Below, piece after piece: positions 35,933 through 45,624 of a DNA stretch of 64,000 bases (positions are counted from its first letter, which is position 1; every line of letters starts with the position of its first letter). Under the pieces are notes generated by a model, which saw only the letters and a program-made list of their open reading frames with translations, searched no databases and had not been told where the DNA came from. The position numbers were made by a program, and so were the translations under genes. This DNA comes from Corynebacterium lemuris (lineage in GTDB: Bacteria; Actinomycetota; Actinomycetes; Mycobacteriales; Mycobacteriaceae): assembly GCF_024919295.1 (NCBI RefSeq), contig NZ_JANWTC010000001.1:310001-374000 (forward strand), in the 5' to 3' direction.

Positions 35933-37546
35933 CTAACCCTGATCGTGCGGGGCATATTCCCAGGTCATGAAACCACCGTCGAGGTTGGCGGCTTCAACGC
36001 CGTGGTTCTCCAGCAGCGTGACGGCGACATGGCCGCGCAGGCCAACGCGGCAGAAGACCAGCGCCCGGCTGTCGCGGAGCTCCTCAACCCGTTCCCGCAT
36101 CTCATCGACCGGAATGTTGACGGCACCGGGGATGGTGCTCTTCGCGAACTCGCCCGGGGTGCGCACGTCGACGAGCATCCAGCCGTCGGCGACCATCTCC
36201 TCGAGCTCGTGCCACTGCACGGTGCGCTCGCCGGCGACCATGTTGTCGTTGACGTAGCCGAGGAAGTTGACGGGGTCCTTCGCGGAACCGAACTGCGGCG
36301 CATAGGCCAGCTCGAGGTCCGCCAGGTCGGTGGCGTTCAGTCCGCCGCGCATGGCGGTGGCGATGACGTCGATGCGCTTGTCCACACCCGCCATGCCCAC
36401 CCCCTGTGCGCCCAGGATGGCGTTGGTGTCGGCGTCCACCACCAGCTTGAGGTGGAGGGTCTCGGCGCCGGGGTAGTAGCCGGCGTGGTCGGCCGGGTGG
36501 ACGTGGATGGCCCGAATGTTCTTCCCGGCGGCTCGTGCCCGTCGTTCGTTCCAGCCCACCGAGGCGGCGGCCATACCGAAGAGACCGACGATGGCGGTGC
36601 CCAGGGTCGTGGTGCGGCGCACGTCGCGGCCGGTGATGATGTCCGCGACCAGCCGACCGTGGCGGTTGGCGGTCTGCGCCAGGGGGACGAGGGTGTCCTC
36701 GCCGGAGACGGCGTCGGCCTTCTCCGCGGCGTCGCCGAGGGCGAAGATCGCCGGGTCCGAGGTGCGCTGCTGGTCATCCACCTTGATGCCGCCGCGTTCG
36801 CCGACCTCAAGGCCGGCCTCGGCGGCCAGCTCGCTGGCGGGGCGCACACCGATGGAGGCGATGACGAGGTCAGCGGGGACGGTGCGGCCGTCGGCGAGTT
36901 CGAGGGCGTCGCCGGCGATGGTTTTCGTGCCCGCGCCGGTGAGGATCTGCACGCCGTGTCCGGCGAGATGCTTCTCGACGATCGCGGCCATCTCCTCATC
37001 CAACGGCGCCATGATCTGCGGGGCGCGCTCGATGACGGTGACCTCAAGGTCGCGGTGGCGCAGGTTCTCGGCCATCTCCAGGCCGATGAAGCCGCCGCCG
37101 ATGATCGCGATGGACTTCACCTCCGGGGTCAGTGCGGCTTTGATCGCGTCGACGTCCTCGACTGTGCGCAGGTGCAGGGCCCGTTCGATACCGGGGATAG
37201 GCGGGATGACCGGGGTTGCGCCCGGGGAGAGGACCAGGTGGTCGTAGGCGATCGTTTCGCCGGTGTCGGTGGTGACGGTATTCGCGGCCCGGTCGATGGC
37301 GGTGGCACGCGTGTTCACGCGCACGTCCAGGTTGAAGCGGGCCCTCAGGGATTCGGGTGTCTGCAGGAGCAGGGACTGTCGCTCCGGGATGACGCCGGAG
37401 ACGTGGTAGGGCAGGCCGCAGTTGGCGAAGGAGACGTGGCCGGAGGCCTCGAGGACGATGATCTCCATCTGCTCGTCGCGGCGGCGCAGCCGGGCTGCGG
37501 TGGACATGCCGCCGGCGACGCCGCCGACGATGACGGTGGTGGCCAT
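35933..37546 (-). CDS. CoA-disulfide reductase-like flavoprotein fused to rhodanese
   Basis: 537 residues. Residues 1-440 are a pyridine-nucleotide disulfide oxidoreductase of the CoADR/NADH-polysulfide reductase type: FAD motif VIVGGVAGGMSTAARLRR, redox Cys in SFANCGLPYHVSG and NAD motif IAIIGGGFIGLEMAENL. Residues ~450-537 are a rhodanese with the Cys loop VFCRVGLRGH. Fused enzymes of this kind (CoADR-RHD) reduce per- or polysulfides, passing sulfane sulfur between the domains. It is placed between the 42-residue Cys-rich gene and the CstR-type gene in one operon. Confidence 0.88.
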   Translation of the reverse strand: MATTVIVGGVAGGMSTAARLRRRDEQMEIIVLEASGHVSFANCGLPYHVSGVIPERQSLLLQTPESLRARFNLDVRVNTRATAIDRAANTVTTDTGETIAYDHLVLSPGATPVIPPIPGIERALHLRTVEDVDAIKAALTPEVKSIAIIGGGFIGLEMAENLRHRDLEVTVIERAPQIMAPLDEEMAAIVEKHLAGHGVQILTGAGTKTIAGDALELADGRTVPADLVIASIGVRPASELAAEAGLEVGERGGIKVDDQQRTSDPAIFALGDAAEKADAVSGEDTLVPLAQTANRHGRLVADIITGRDVRRTTTLGTAIVGLFGMAAASVGWNERRARAAGKNIRAIHVHPADHAGYYPGAETLHLKLVVDADTNAILGAQGVGMAGVDKRIDVIATAMRGGLNATDLADLELAYAPQFGSAKDPVNFLGYVNDNMVAGERTVQWHELEEMVADGWMLVDVRTPGEFAKSTIPGAVNIPVDEMRERVEELRDSRALVFCRVGLRGHVAVTLLENHGVEAANLDGGFMTWEYAPHDQG

Positions 37547-37559
37547 GGTGGGCACCTTC

Positions 37560-37688
37560 CTATCGTGCGGAGTGGTCGCAGGTGCACCACTGGTCGGCAG
37601 CGACCCGGGCACGGACCTGGTCGACGTGCTCACCGCAGCCGGACCAGGTGGTCTTGTTACAGATGGAGCAGGGGACGGGACGGCACAT
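37560..37688 (-). CDS. 42-residue cysteine-rich protein
   Basis: It starts MCRPVPCSICNKTTWSGCGE, continues HVDQVRARVAADQW and ends CTCDHSAR, with the RBS AGGAG 7 bases upstream. Six cysteines (CxxxxCxxC, C, CxC) plus His form a likely zinc site; similar tiny actinobacterial proteins start MCRPVxCxxCxKxTWxGCG. It is the first gene of the sulfide-response unit, 13 bases before the flavoprotein, so it is probably induced with it. A metal- or sulfur-handling role is inferred. It is easy to miss because of its size. Confidence 0.75.
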   Translation of the reverse strand: MCRPVPCSICNKTTWSGCGEHVDQVRARVAADQWCTCDHSAR

Positions 37689-37722
37689 GTTGTTCTCCTG
37701 GGGGTAGAGGATGTTGACGCTT

Positions 37723-37750
37723 TCTAATATACCCCCAGGGGTATATTAGA
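37723..37750 (-). promoter_or_regulatory. Perfect palindromic operator of the persulfide-response operon
   Basis: TCTAATATACCCC and GGGGTATATTAGA are perfect 13-bp arms around a 2-bp spacer. ATACCCC...GGGGTAT is the kind of G-tract operator bound by CsoR/CstR repressors. It lies 34 bases upstream of the 42-residue gene and contains -10-like TATATT, so repressor binding would block the promoter. Confidence 0.7.
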
Positions 37751-37944
37751 GGGTAAATTCGGGTTTCGGGGTGGGGCCGCGGGGTGGGGCCGCGCAACAA
37801 GTTACCTTGACGCGTCAATCCCAAGGGTGCGAACAGGGACAATGCGCACCGGTGCACCTGCGGTCTGTCAGATATTGCGCACTGGCTCCGGGCGGGTGGT
37901 GAGATTTTCAGGCACCCCCAGGCCCCGCCCCCGCCGCAGCCCGG
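37751..37944. other. Intergenic stretch before the fadD-type gene end
   Basis: About 190 bases between the operator and the 3' end of the fatty-acyl ligase gene. TTTACC on the minus strand (about 37754) may be a -35 for the persulfide operon. Nothing else is seen. Confidence 0.3.
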
Positions 37945-39651
37945 TCAGCGATCAAGCAGACGCAGCAGGTCCTCCTGCACCTCGCGGCGGCGGATCTTGC
38001 CCAACTGATCCCGGGCGAGCTCCTCGAAATGGTAGAAGGTGCGCGGGACCTTGTAGCGGGTGAGACGCTCGCGGGCGAAGTCCTTCAGTCCCTCCGGATC
38101 GAGGGCGGCACCCTCGCGCAGGGTCACGCAGGCCACGACATCCTCGGAACCGTCCTCGCGCGGACGGCCCACCACCGCCAGGTCGACGATGTCCGGGTGG
38201 GCGCGCATCGCCTCCTCGACCTCCGCCGGGTAGACGTTGAAGCCGCCGGTGATGATGACCTCCTTGATGCGGGCCACCAGACGGATGAAACCGTCCTCCT
38301 CCATGACACCCACGTCACCGGTGCGGTACCACTCCCCGTGGAAGCTGGACTCCGTGGCCTCGGGCTGATTGAGGTAACCGGGGAATACCTGCGGCCCGCG
38401 GACGAGAATCTCACCCTCGGTGCCGTCCGGCAGGGTCACGTCGAGGTCCTCCGGATCGGCGATCCGCACCTCCGTGTCCGGGAAGGGGATGCCGACGTAG
38501 CCGGGGCGTCGCTTGCCGTTCATCGGGTTGCCCACGATGACCGGGGAGGTCTCGGTCAGGCCGTAGCCTTCCACGAGGCGGCCGCCGGTGGCGCGCTCCC
38601 ACTTGTCCACGGTTGACACCGGCAGGGTGGCCGCACCGCAGAAGGCGTTGCGGATGCCGGAGATGTCCACGTTGTCCTGCTCGGCAGCCTCGACGATCTT
38701 CTCGTAGAGGGTCGGCACACCCGGCAGCCAGGTGGGGGTGTGTTTCTTGATCACGTCCATGATCAGCGGGATCCGGGGCGCGGGCAGCAACACCATCTCA
38801 CCGCCGATGTACACCGACAGGGTGCCCACCATCGTCAACCCGTAGGCGTGGAACATGGGCAGTGCGGCCAGCATCCGTTCGTCCTGCTCACCGAGGCCGG
38901 GCACCCAGCTCTTGCCCTGCAGCAGGTTGGCGAAGAGGTTGCCGTGGGTCAGCTGCGCCCCCTTCGGCGCGCCGGTCGTGCCGGAGGTGTAGAGGATCAG
39001 GGCGATGGAGTCCCGGGTCACTGACGGCTCAGAGGCGATGTCCTCGCCCTCACCGCCGATGGCGGAACCGATGAGCACCTCCCACGGCACGGTGTTCGGG
39101 GCCGGGGAGGACAGGGCCTCCCGCTGTTCCCGGATCTTCTTCACCGGCAGTTTGAGGGCCATCTGCTTGACCTTGGGCATCGCCTCGATCATGTTGACCG
39201 AGATAATGGTCTCCAGAGAGGTGGAACCGCGGAGTTTCTCCAGGGTGGGGGCGGCCTTGTCCCAGGCGATGGCCACGCGGGCGCCGTGGTCGGCGAAGGG
39301 TCCCGCCAGTTCGTGGGCCGTGTAGAGCGGGTTGTGCTCCACGACGGTCGCCCCCAGCTTGAGCACAGCGTAGAAGGCTGCGATGTGCTGGGGGCAGTTC
39401 GGCAGGATGATGGCGACCTTGTCACCGGGTCGCACCCCGAAGGCGCGCAGCCCGGCGGCGGCCCGGCGGACCTGGCGGTCGAGTTCGGCATAGGTCTGGG
39501 TACGGCCGAAGAACCAGGTAGCGGACTTCTCGGCGTTGATGGCGAGGTTGTTGTCGTAGACGTCGAGCAACGTTGTGTCGTCATAGTCGAGGGAATGGGG
39601 TGTCCACTCCGGATAGTGCTGCAGCCATGCCTTGGTCTCAAATGCCGACAT
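37945..39651 (-). CDS. fadD: Long-chain fatty acyl-CoA/AMP ligase
   Basis: 568 residues. An ANL-superfamily adenylating enzyme with the P-loop-like [20 protein letters not shown] near residue 210, [12 protein letters not shown] near 360, EWYRTGDVG and the hinge Arg region. The A10 Lys is in [12 protein letters not shown] near the C-terminus. It activates fatty acids for lipid synthesis or breakdown. The position divergent from mshA matches C. glutamicum, where a fadD paralogue lies here. A TATACT hexamer (39688-39693) gives a leader of about 30 bases. Chain-length preference is unknown. Confidence 0.88.
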   Translation of the reverse strand: MSAFETKAWLQHYPEWTPHSLDYDDTTLLDVYDNNLAINAEKSATWFFGRTQTYAELDRQVRRAAAGLRAFGVRPGDKVAIILPNCPQHIAAFYAVLKLGATVVEHNPLYTAHELAGPFADHGARVAIAWDKAAPTLEKLRGSTSLETIISVNMIEAMPKVKQMALKLPVKKIREQREALSSPAPNTVPWEVLIGSAIGGEGEDIASEPSVTRDSIALILYTSGTTGAPKGAQLTHGNLFANLLQGKSWVPGLGEQDERMLAALPMFHAYGLTMVGTLSVYIGGEMVLLPAPRIPLIMDVIKKHTPTWLPGVPTLYEKIVEAAEQDNVDISGIRNAFCGAATLPVSTVDKWERATGGRLVEGYGLTETSPVIVGNPMNGKRRPGYVGIPFPDTEVRIADPEDLDVTLPDGTEGEILVRGPQVFPGYLNQPEATESSFHGEWYRTGDVGVMEEDGFIRLVARIKEVIITGGFNVYPAEVEEAMRAHPDIVDLAVVGRPREDGSEDVVACVTLREGAALDPEGLKDFARERLTRYKVPRTFYHFEELARDQLGKIRRREVQEDLLRLLDR

Positions 39652-39687
39652 CAGTGCGCCTTCCAGTCAGGTTCCGTGGTGACGACC

Positions 39688-39713
39688 AGTATAACGACGC
39701 GCACACCTATCAT
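39688..39713. promoter_or_regulatory. Divergent promoters of fadD and mshA
   Basis: TATACT on the minus strand (39688-39693) serves fadD. TATCAT on the plus strand (39708-39713) is 7 bases (TGGAGGC) before the mshA ATG, implying a leaderless mshA mRNA. Confidence 0.5.
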
Positions 39714-39720
39714 TGGAGGC

Positions 39721-40989
39721 ATGCGCGTTGCGATGATCTCCATGCACACGTCACCGCTACAACAGCCGGGTTCCGGCGATGCGGGCGGCATGAACGTCTA
39801 TGTCCTCAACACCGCACGCCATCTGGCCCGGCAGGGGGTGGAGGTGGACATTTTCACCCGGGCCACCCGGCCCAGCCAGGGTGAGGTCGTGAAGGTGGAA
39901 CCCGGACTGCGGGTGGTCAACATCGTCGCCGGGCCCTATGACGGACTGGAGAAAGAGGCCCTGCCCACGCAGCTGGCGGCCTTCGCTGGCGGGCTCGTCC
40001 AGTTCCACCGCTGCAATGACGTCGACTACGACCTCATCCACTCCCATTACTGGCTCTCCGGCCAGATCGGCTGGCTGCTGCGGGACCTGTGGGAGGTGCC
40101 GCTCGTGCACACCGCCCACACCCTGGCCGCGGTGAAGAACGCCCACCGCAGCGCCGACGACTCCCCGGAATCAGAGGCCCGACGCATCTGCGAGCAGCAA
40201 CTGGTGGACAATGCCGACGTCCTGGTGGTCAACACCCAGGAGGAGACCAATGACCTCATCGACCACTACGACGCCGACCCGGAGCGCATCGCCGTGGTCT
40301 CCCCGGGCACCGACACGGAGCTGTTCACCCCCGGCACCGACCGCAACACGGAACGTTCCCGCCGCCTGCTCGGCATCCCGTTGGACGCGGAACTGGTGGC
40401 TTTCGTCGGCCGGCTGCAGCAGTTCAAGGGGCCGCAGGTGCTCATCCAGGCCACCGCTGAACTGGTCCGGCGCAATCCTGGGCGCAAGCTGCGGGTGATC
40501 ATCTGCGGCGGGGCATCCGGAGCGGGGGCCACCGAGCGGCAGTACCTGGATCTGGCGGAGGAGCTGGGGGTGGCGCGCCGGGTGCGTTTCCTGGATCCGC
40601 GTCCGCCGGAGGAGCTGGTGACGATCTACCAGGCCGCTGACATTGTCGCGGTGCCCAGCTACAACGAGTCTTTCGGACTGGTGGCGATGGAGGCGCAGGC
40701 CTGCGGTACGCCGGTCATTGCGGCCCGGGTGGGTGGTCTGCCTGTCGCCGTCTCCGAGGGGGAGACGGGGCTGCTTGTCGACGGCCACGACACCGCCGAC
40801 TGGGCGGACGCCATCGAGCAGCTCCTCGACGATGACGACACCCGCCTGCGGATGGCGGGCGAGGCGGTCCTGCATGCCGCGAACTACTCCTGGTCGGCCT
40901 CCGCCTCCCAGCTGGCCTCGGTGTATGCCGACGCGTTGAGCACCGAGATCACCGACTGCCTGCCCCGCCGGGAGCGTGCCGGCGGCTGA
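39721..40989 (+). CDS. mshA: D-inositol-3-phosphate glycosyltransferase (mycothiol synthesis)
   Basis: 422 residues. A GT4 enzyme that joins GlcNAc from UDP-GlcNAc to 1-L-inositol-1-phosphate, the first committed step of mycothiol. The N-terminal [20 protein letters not shown], the donor region [17 protein letters not shown] and the E-x7-E motif in [18 protein letters not shown] are all present. Upstream frames to 39286 lie within the fadD gene region and are rejected; the ATG at 39721 has TATCAT 7 bases upstream. gpmA follows, as in C. glutamicum. Confidence 0.95.
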   Translation: MRVAMISMHTSPLQQPGSGDAGGMNVYVLNTARHLARQGVEVDIFTRATRPSQGEVVKVEPGLRVVNIVAGPYDGLEKEALPTQLAAFAGGLVQFHRCNDVDYDLIHSHYWLSGQIGWLLRDLWEVPLVHTAHTLAAVKNAHRSADDSPESEARRICEQQLVDNADVLVVNTQEETNDLIDHYDADPERIAVVSPGTDTELFTPGTDRNTERSRRLLGIPLDAELVAFVGRLQQFKGPQVLIQATAELVRRNPGRKLRVIICGGASGAGATERQYLDLAEELGVARRVRFLDPRPPEELVTIYQAADIVAVPSYNESFGLVAMEAQACGTPVIAARVGGLPVAVSEGETGLLVDGHDTADWADAIEQLLDDDDTRLRMAGEAVLHAANYSWSASASQLASVYADALSTEITDCLPRRERAGG

Positions 40990-41060
40990 GGGTGTGGACG
41001 GGGGTTGTCACCGGCGTGCGATTCCCGGCGGCACCGGTGCAGGCATGGCATATTAGGAGT

Positions 41061-41807
41061 ATGACCAACGGAAAGCTCATTCTTCTTCGCCACGGCCAGA
41101 GTCAGTGGAACAAATCGAACCAGTTCACCGGCTGGGTGGACGTCGACCTCACCGAGCAGGGTGTGGCTGAAGCGATCCGCGGCGGCGAGATGCTCAAGGA
41201 GGCCGGCATTCTGCCGGAGGTCGTCTACACCTCCCTCCTGCGCCGCGCCATCCGCACCGCCAACATCGCGTTGAACGCCGCCGACCGCCACTGGATCCCC
41301 GTCATCCGGGACTGGCGTCTCAACGAGCGCCACTACGGTGCGCTGCAGGGGCTGAACAAGGCGGAGACCAAGGACAAGTACGGCGACGAGCAGTTCATGG
41401 CATGGCGCCGCTCCTACGACACCCCGCCGCCGGAGCTGGCCGATGACGCCGAGTACTCCCAGTCCGATGACGTCCGTTACGCGGACCTGGAGTCCATTCC
41501 GCGCACCGAGTGCCTGCTCGACGTGGTCGAGCGCTTCATCCCGTACTACAAGGAGGAGATCGAGCCGCGCGTGAAGAACGGGGAGACCGTCCTCGTCGCC
41601 GCACACGGCAACTCCCTGCGTGCGCTGGTCAAGTACCTGGACAACATCTCCGACGAGGACATCGCCGCGCTGAACATCCCGACCGGCATTCCGCTGGTCT
41701 ACGAGCTCACCGCCGACGGCTCCGTGGTCAACCCGGGTGGCACCTACCTCGACCCCGAGGCCGCTGCCGCCGGTGCGGCCGCTGTCGCCGCCCAGGGCGG
41801 CAAGTAG
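41061..41807 (+). CDS. gpmA: 2,3-bisphosphoglycerate-dependent phosphoglycerate mutase
   Basis: 248 residues. It interconverts 3- and 2-phosphoglycerate in glycolysis. The phosphohistidine motif is [20 protein letters not shown] at the N-terminus. Further catalytic residues are in [15 protein letters not shown] and [20 protein letters not shown] sits directly before the ATG at 41061, and CATATT is 6 bases upstream, so a near-leaderless start is also possible. It ends 10 bases before senX3. Confidence 0.95.
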   Translation: MTNGKLILLRHGQSQWNKSNQFTGWVDVDLTEQGVAEAIRGGEMLKEAGILPEVVYTSLLRRAIRTANIALNAADRHWIPVIRDWRLNERHYGALQGLNKAETKDKYGDEQFMAWRRSYDTPPPELADDAEYSQSDDVRYADLESIPRTECLLDVVERFIPYYKEEIEPRVKNGETVLVAAHGNSLRALVKYLDNISDEDIAALNIPTGIPLVYELTADGSVVNPGGTYLDPEAAAAGAAAVAAQGGK

Positions 41808-41810
41808 TCT
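41805..41810 (+). promoter_or_regulatory. Leaderless -10 of senX3
   Basis: TAGTCT overlaps the end of gpmA and lies 7 bases (GTAGCGC) before the GTG of senX3. Confidence 0.45.
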
Positions 41811-41817
41811 GTAGCGC

Positions 41818-43071
41818 GTGTCCCCTGTCCTTGCGTTCCTGTTGGGCGTCGTCGTCGCCGGCGTCGCCCTTCCGGCGTTGAACGGGGCGCGTAAGCGCAT
41901 CATCCGCCACCGTTCCTCAGCGACTCTCGAGGACAACCAGGTCACCACCGTCGGTCAGGTCCTGCATCTGGCCATCCAGGGTTCGCCCACCGGTATCACT
42001 GTCCTCGACCAGGGCGGGGATGTGATCCTGTCCAACGCCCGCGCCCATGAGATGGCACTGGTCCATGACCGGTCCGTCAACGATGAGGTGCGCAGGGTCG
42101 CGGCGGAGGTGTTCGCGGACAAGGAGACCCGCTCCCTCGACCTGGCGATCCCGAAGCGGCGCACCGGCAACCGTGTCTCGTCGGTACGCGCACTGATCAA
42201 ACCCCTCACCCTCGTTGATGACCGTTTCGTCATCGTCTACGGCACCGACGAGAGTGAGAACATCCGCATGGAGTCCGCGCGCCGTGACTTCGTGGCCAAC
42301 GTCTCCCATGAGCTCAAGACCCCCGTCGGCGGCATGGCCCTGCTGGCGGAGGCACTCATGGAGTCGGTGGACGACCCCGAGCACGTCGAATACTTCGGTC
42401 AGCGCCTCCATAAGGAGGCCCACCGTATGGCCGACATGATCAACGAGCTGATCTCCCTGTCGAAGCTGCAGGGAGCGGAACCCCTCCCCGAGATGGAGCC
42501 CATCTCGGTCGACGCGGTCATCGACGAGGCATTCACCCGTAACCAGGTCGCCGCGGACAACGCCGAGATCACCCTGACCAAGGGTGCCGAATCCGGTGTC
42601 CTGGTCATGGGTGATAAATCCCTGCTGGTCACGGCGGTGTCGAACCTCATCTCCAACGCCATCAACTATTCCCCGCAGTCGGTGCCGGTCTCGGTGTCCC
42701 AGAAAGTCACCAGCGATGATGTGGTGCTCATCCGCGTCACGGACCGGGGCATCGGCATTTCCCCGGAGGATCAGAAACGGGTCTTCGAACGTTTCTTCCG
42801 GGTGGACAAGGCCCGTTCGAGGTCCACTGGCGGTACGGGGCTGGGGTTGGCCATCGTGAAACATGTGGTCGCCAACCACGGGGGTAACATCAAGTTGTGG
42901 TCCCGCCCCGGCACCGGGGCCACGTTCACCATCGAACTTCCTATCTATCATCCTGATCCGGCGCCGACGGCGATCCCGCCGGCGGGGCAGGATGAAGAGG
43001 CAACGTCCACCGGGCCCCTGCGTCAGGCTGTGTCCCGGGTGGCGACACGTCGAAAGGACAAAGCATCATGA
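41818..43071 (+). CDS. senX3: Sensor histidine kinase SenX3-like
   Basis: 417 residues from GTG. One N-terminal helix (PVLAFLLGVVVAGVALPAL) is followed by a PAS-like domain (GITVLDQGGDVILSNARAHE). Then come the H-box FVANVSHELKTPVGGMALL, the N-box NLISNAINYSP and G-boxes GIGISPEDQKRVFERFF and GTGLGLAIVKHVV. With RegX3 it forms the two-component system that responds to phosphate limitation in mycobacteria; the C. glutamicum pair in the same place is cgtS3/cgtR3. The stop overlaps the regX3 start (ATGA). Confidence 0.9.
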   Translation: MSPVLAFLLGVVVAGVALPALNGARKRIIRHRSSATLEDNQVTTVGQVLHLAIQGSPTGITVLDQGGDVILSNARAHEMALVHDRSVNDEVRRVAAEVFADKETRSLDLAIPKRRTGNRVSSVRALIKPLTLVDDRFVIVYGTDESENIRMESARRDFVANVSHELKTPVGGMALLAEALMESVDDPEHVEYFGQRLHKEAHRMADMINELISLSKLQGAEPLPEMEPISVDAVIDEAFTRNQVAADNAEITLTKGAESGVLVMGDKSLLVTAVSNLISNAINYSPQSVPVSVSQKVTSDDVVLIRVTDRGIGISPEDQKRVFERFFRVDKARSRSTGGTGLGLAIVKHVVANHGGNIKLWSRPGTGATFTIELPIYHPDPAPTAIPPAGQDEEATSTGPLRQAVSRVATRRKDKAS

Positions 43072-43760
43072 CGACCATTCTCATCGTGGAAGACGAGGAG
43101 TCCCTCGCGGATCCGTTGGCCTTTCTGCTGCGTAAAGAGGGTTTCGATGTGATCATCGCCGGTGATGGCCCCACCGCGCTCGTGGAGTTCGCGAAGAACG
43201 ACATCGATATCGTCCTGCTCGACCTCATGCTGCCGGGTATGTCGGGCACGGACGTGTGCAAGCAGCTGCGGACGACCTCATCGGTTCCCGTCATCATGGT
43301 CACCGCCCGCGACTCCGAGATCGACAAGGTTGTCGGACTGGAGCTGGGTGCGGACGACTACGTGACCAAGCCCTACTCCTCCCGTGAGCTCATCGCCCGC
43401 ATCCGCGCGGTCCTGCGTCGCGGGGCAGACAACGACGCGGCAGCCGAGGAAGTCGATGAGCAGGTCCTCGAGGGGGGCCGGGTCCGCATGGACGTCGAAC
43501 GCCACACCGTCACCGTCGCCGGGGAGCCGGTGTCCATGCCGCTCAAGGAGTTTGACCTCCTTGAGTACCTGCTGCGCAACGCCGGCCGGGTGCTCACCCG
43601 TGGCCAGCTCATCGACCGGATCTGGGGTGCTGACTACGTCGGTGACACCAAGACCCTCGACGTGCACGTCAAGCGTCTGCGTTCCAAGATCGAGGAGGAG
43701 CCCTCGCGCCCGAAGCAGCTGGTCACCGTCCGGGGTCTGGGCTACAAGTTCGAGGCCTGA
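43068..43760 (+). CDS. regX3: OmpR/PhoB-type response regulator RegX3-like
   Basis: 230 residues. The receiver domain has [20 protein letters not shown], the phospho-acceptor Asp in [15 protein letters not shown] and the conserved Lys in [13 protein letters not shown]. The C-terminal winged helix-turn-helix includes [20 protein letters not shown] and [11 protein letters not shown]. It is the DNA-binding partner of SenX3. The 3' end overlaps the convergent Cys-rich protein gene by 19 bases. Confidence 0.92.
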   Translation: MTTILIVEDEESLADPLAFLLRKEGFDVIIAGDGPTALVEFAKNDIDIVLLDLMLPGMSGTDVCKQLRTTSSVPVIMVTARDSEIDKVVGLELGADDYVTKPYSSRELIARIRAVLRRGADNDAAAEEVDEQVLEGGRVRMDVERHTVTVAGEPVSMPLKEFDLLEYLLRNAGRVLTRGQLIDRIWGADYVGDTKTLDVHVKRLRSKIEEEPSRPKQLVTVRGLGYKFEA

Positions 43761-44638
43761 TCCCGGTTCCGGCTCGCCGGGTGCGGGGCGCTGAGGCCGG
43801 CGGCGGCACGGCGTCGGCAGTGGTCGGCGAGGATCCCGTATGAGGGCGCGCCCATCAGTGCGGTGAGTTCCTGCTTCATCGACACCCACACCGGGTCCGG
43901 GTGGGTGTGGCAGGAGCTGGAACTGGAGCACCACCAGTCGAAGTCCTCACCGCCGTTGCCCCAGGCGCGGCGGTCGTATTCGCCGATGGTGGTGCGCAGG
44001 ATCTCCTGGCCGTCGGTGCGCTCCTCGTAGTCCTCGTGGCGGCGCAGCGGGACCTGCCAGCAGACCTCGGGCTTCTCGACGGTCAGGTCACGGCCCTCCG
44101 CCACCGCCCACTGGTGGATGGCGCAGCCGGTTCCGGTCGCCCACCCTTCACGGTTGGCGAAGATGCAGGCCCCGCCGACGGTCTTCGTCTTCAGGGAGGG
44201 CTCGGGGTCACCGTCCTCGTCGTCGAGTTCGCCCCACTCCAGCCAGGGTTCGAGTTCGATGGCCTCGCCGCTGGCGAGATGCTCGTCCACCCCCTTTGGG
44301 CGGTGCTGCCAGTATTTCGCGGGCATGTCGGCGACGGCGTTGTAGAGCTGGTCCCGGTCGGTCTCGTCAGCCAGATAGGCGCCGTGGACGCAGCAGCCGA
44401 TGTCTGTCTGTTCGAAGTCGATGCCCTGACAGGTATCGGTGCCGAAATGGCAGGTCCAGTGCGATTCGACCCATGTCAGGTCAACGCTGAAGGTGTGTAG
44501 CGGATCCTCTGGATTGACGAACTCGAACCATTCTCGGGGGAAATCGGGGGCTTCTTCACCACCGGACAGAATCTGCTTGCCGGCGGGGGATGACTGTGGG
44601 AAACCCAGAAAAACCTGGGAGGAACGTGGGCGATTCAC
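43742..44638 (-). CDS. Cysteine-rich protein of unknown function
   Basis: 298 residues from GTG 44638. It has clustered Cys residues: [13 protein letters not shown], then [35 protein letters not shown] and [10 protein letters not shown]. The grouping recalls YkgJ/DUF3109-type metal- or Fe-S-binding proteins, but I cannot assign it firmly. There is no membrane segment or signal. It is divergent from ppx with 34 bases between start codons and TAGCGT 8 bases before the GTG, and convergent with regX3. I believe C. glutamicum has a homologue at the same place, of unknown function. Confidence 0.65.
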   Translation of the reverse strand: MNRPRSSQVFLGFPQSSPAGKQILSGGEEAPDFPREWFEFVNPEDPLHTFSVDLTWVESHWTCHFGTDTCQGIDFEQTDIGCCVHGAYLADETDRDQLYNAVADMPAKYWQHRPKGVDEHLASGEAIELEPWLEWGELDDEDGDPEPSLKTKTVGGACIFANREGWATGTGCAIHQWAVAEGRDLTVEKPEVCWQVPLRRHEDYEERTDGQEILRTTIGEYDRRAWGNGGEDFDWWCSSSSSCHTHPDPVWVSMKQELTALMGAPSYGILADHCRRRAAAGLSAPHPASRNRDQASNL

Positions 44639-44646
44639 ACTTCCCC

Positions 44647-44665
44647 ACGCTAGACCGTCTACCCT
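44647..44665. promoter_or_regulatory. Divergent short-leader promoters, Cys-rich gene / ppx
   Basis: TAGCGT on the minus strand (44647-44652) is 8 bases from the GTG at 44638. TACCCT on the plus strand (44660-44665) is 7 bases (TGAAGGC) from the GTG at 44673. Confidence 0.5.
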
Positions 44666-44672
44666 TGAAGGC

Positions 44673-45623
44673 GTGCGACTAGGTGTATTGGACGTGGGCA
44701 GCAACACTGTCCACATGGTGGCGGTCGATGCCCGCAACGGTGGTCACCCGACCCCGATGAGCGACTGGAAGACGAGTCTGCGTCTCGTGGAGCTCCTCGA
44801 CAGTGACGGGGCGATCGATGACAAGGGCATCCGACGCCTGACGAAGGCCGTGGCCGAGGCAGCGGACCTGGCGGGCACTCTCGGGTGCCGGGAGATCATG
44901 CCCATCGCGACCTCCGCGGTGCGTTCGGCCACGAACTCGGCGGAGGTCCTGGACGCCGTGGAGCGTGAGACCGGCGTCCGGCTGGAGGTCCTCTCCGGGG
45001 AGGACGAGGCCCGACTCACCTTCCTCGCCGCCCGCCGCTGGTACGGCTGGTCCGCCGGGCGCATCACCAACCTCGACATCGGCGGGGGTTCCCTGGAGCT
45101 GTCGACCGGTTCCGACGAGACCCCCGATGTGGCGATCTCACTCGACCTCGGCGCGGGCCGCTTGACCCACCACTGGTTCGACACCGATCCGCCGGAGCGC
45201 AAGAAGGTCAATCTCCTGCGCGACTACATCGACGCTGAACTGGCTGAACCCGCCCGCCAGATGCGCGCCTACGGCGCCGCCGGGCTCACGGTGGGCACCT
45301 CGAAGACCTTCCGCACCCTGGCCCGCCTCACCGGCGCAGCCCCCAGCGCCGAAGGCCCCTACACCAAGCGCACCCTGACCGCCCCGGGCCTGCGCCAGCT
45401 CATCGCGTTCATCTCCCGCATGACCGCGGCCGACCGCGCCGAGCTGGAGGGCATCAGCTCCGACCGTTCGCACCAGATCGTCGCCGGTGCCCTCGTGGCG
45501 GAGGCCAGCATGCGCGCACTCGGCCTGGAGATGATCGAGATCTGTCCGTGGGCACTGCGTGAGGGTGTCATCCTCCGGCGCATCGACAAGGGACTCACCG
45601 AGATCCCCCAGGAAAGGAAGTGA
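44673..45623 (+). CDS. ppx: Exopolyphosphatase / pppGpp phosphohydrolase family
   Basis: 316 residues from GTG 44673. An ASKHA-fold enzyme with the phosphate-1 motif [16 protein letters not shown] and phosphate-2 motif [16 protein letters not shown]. It is the short form lacking the C-terminal HD-like domain. Short actinobacterial Ppx proteins release phosphate from polyphosphate; some act on pppGpp. The position near the phosphate-responsive senX3-regX3 pair fits. TACCCT decides the GTG start; the frame extending to 44439 runs inside the divergent gene. Confidence 0.9.
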   Translation: MRLGVLDVGSNTVHMVAVDARNGGHPTPMSDWKTSLRLVELLDSDGAIDDKGIRRLTKAVAEAADLAGTLGCREIMPIATSAVRSATNSAEVLDAVERETGVRLEVLSGEDEARLTFLAARRWYGWSAGRITNLDIGGGSLELSTGSDETPDVAISLDLGAGRLTHHWFDTDPPERKKVNLLRDYIDAELAEPARQMRAYGAAGLTVGTSKTFRTLARLTGAAPSAEGPYTKRTLTAPGLRQLIAFISRMTAADRAELEGISSDRSHQIVAGALVAEASMRALGLEMIEICPWALREGVILRRIDKGLTEIPQERK

Positions 45624-45624
45624 C

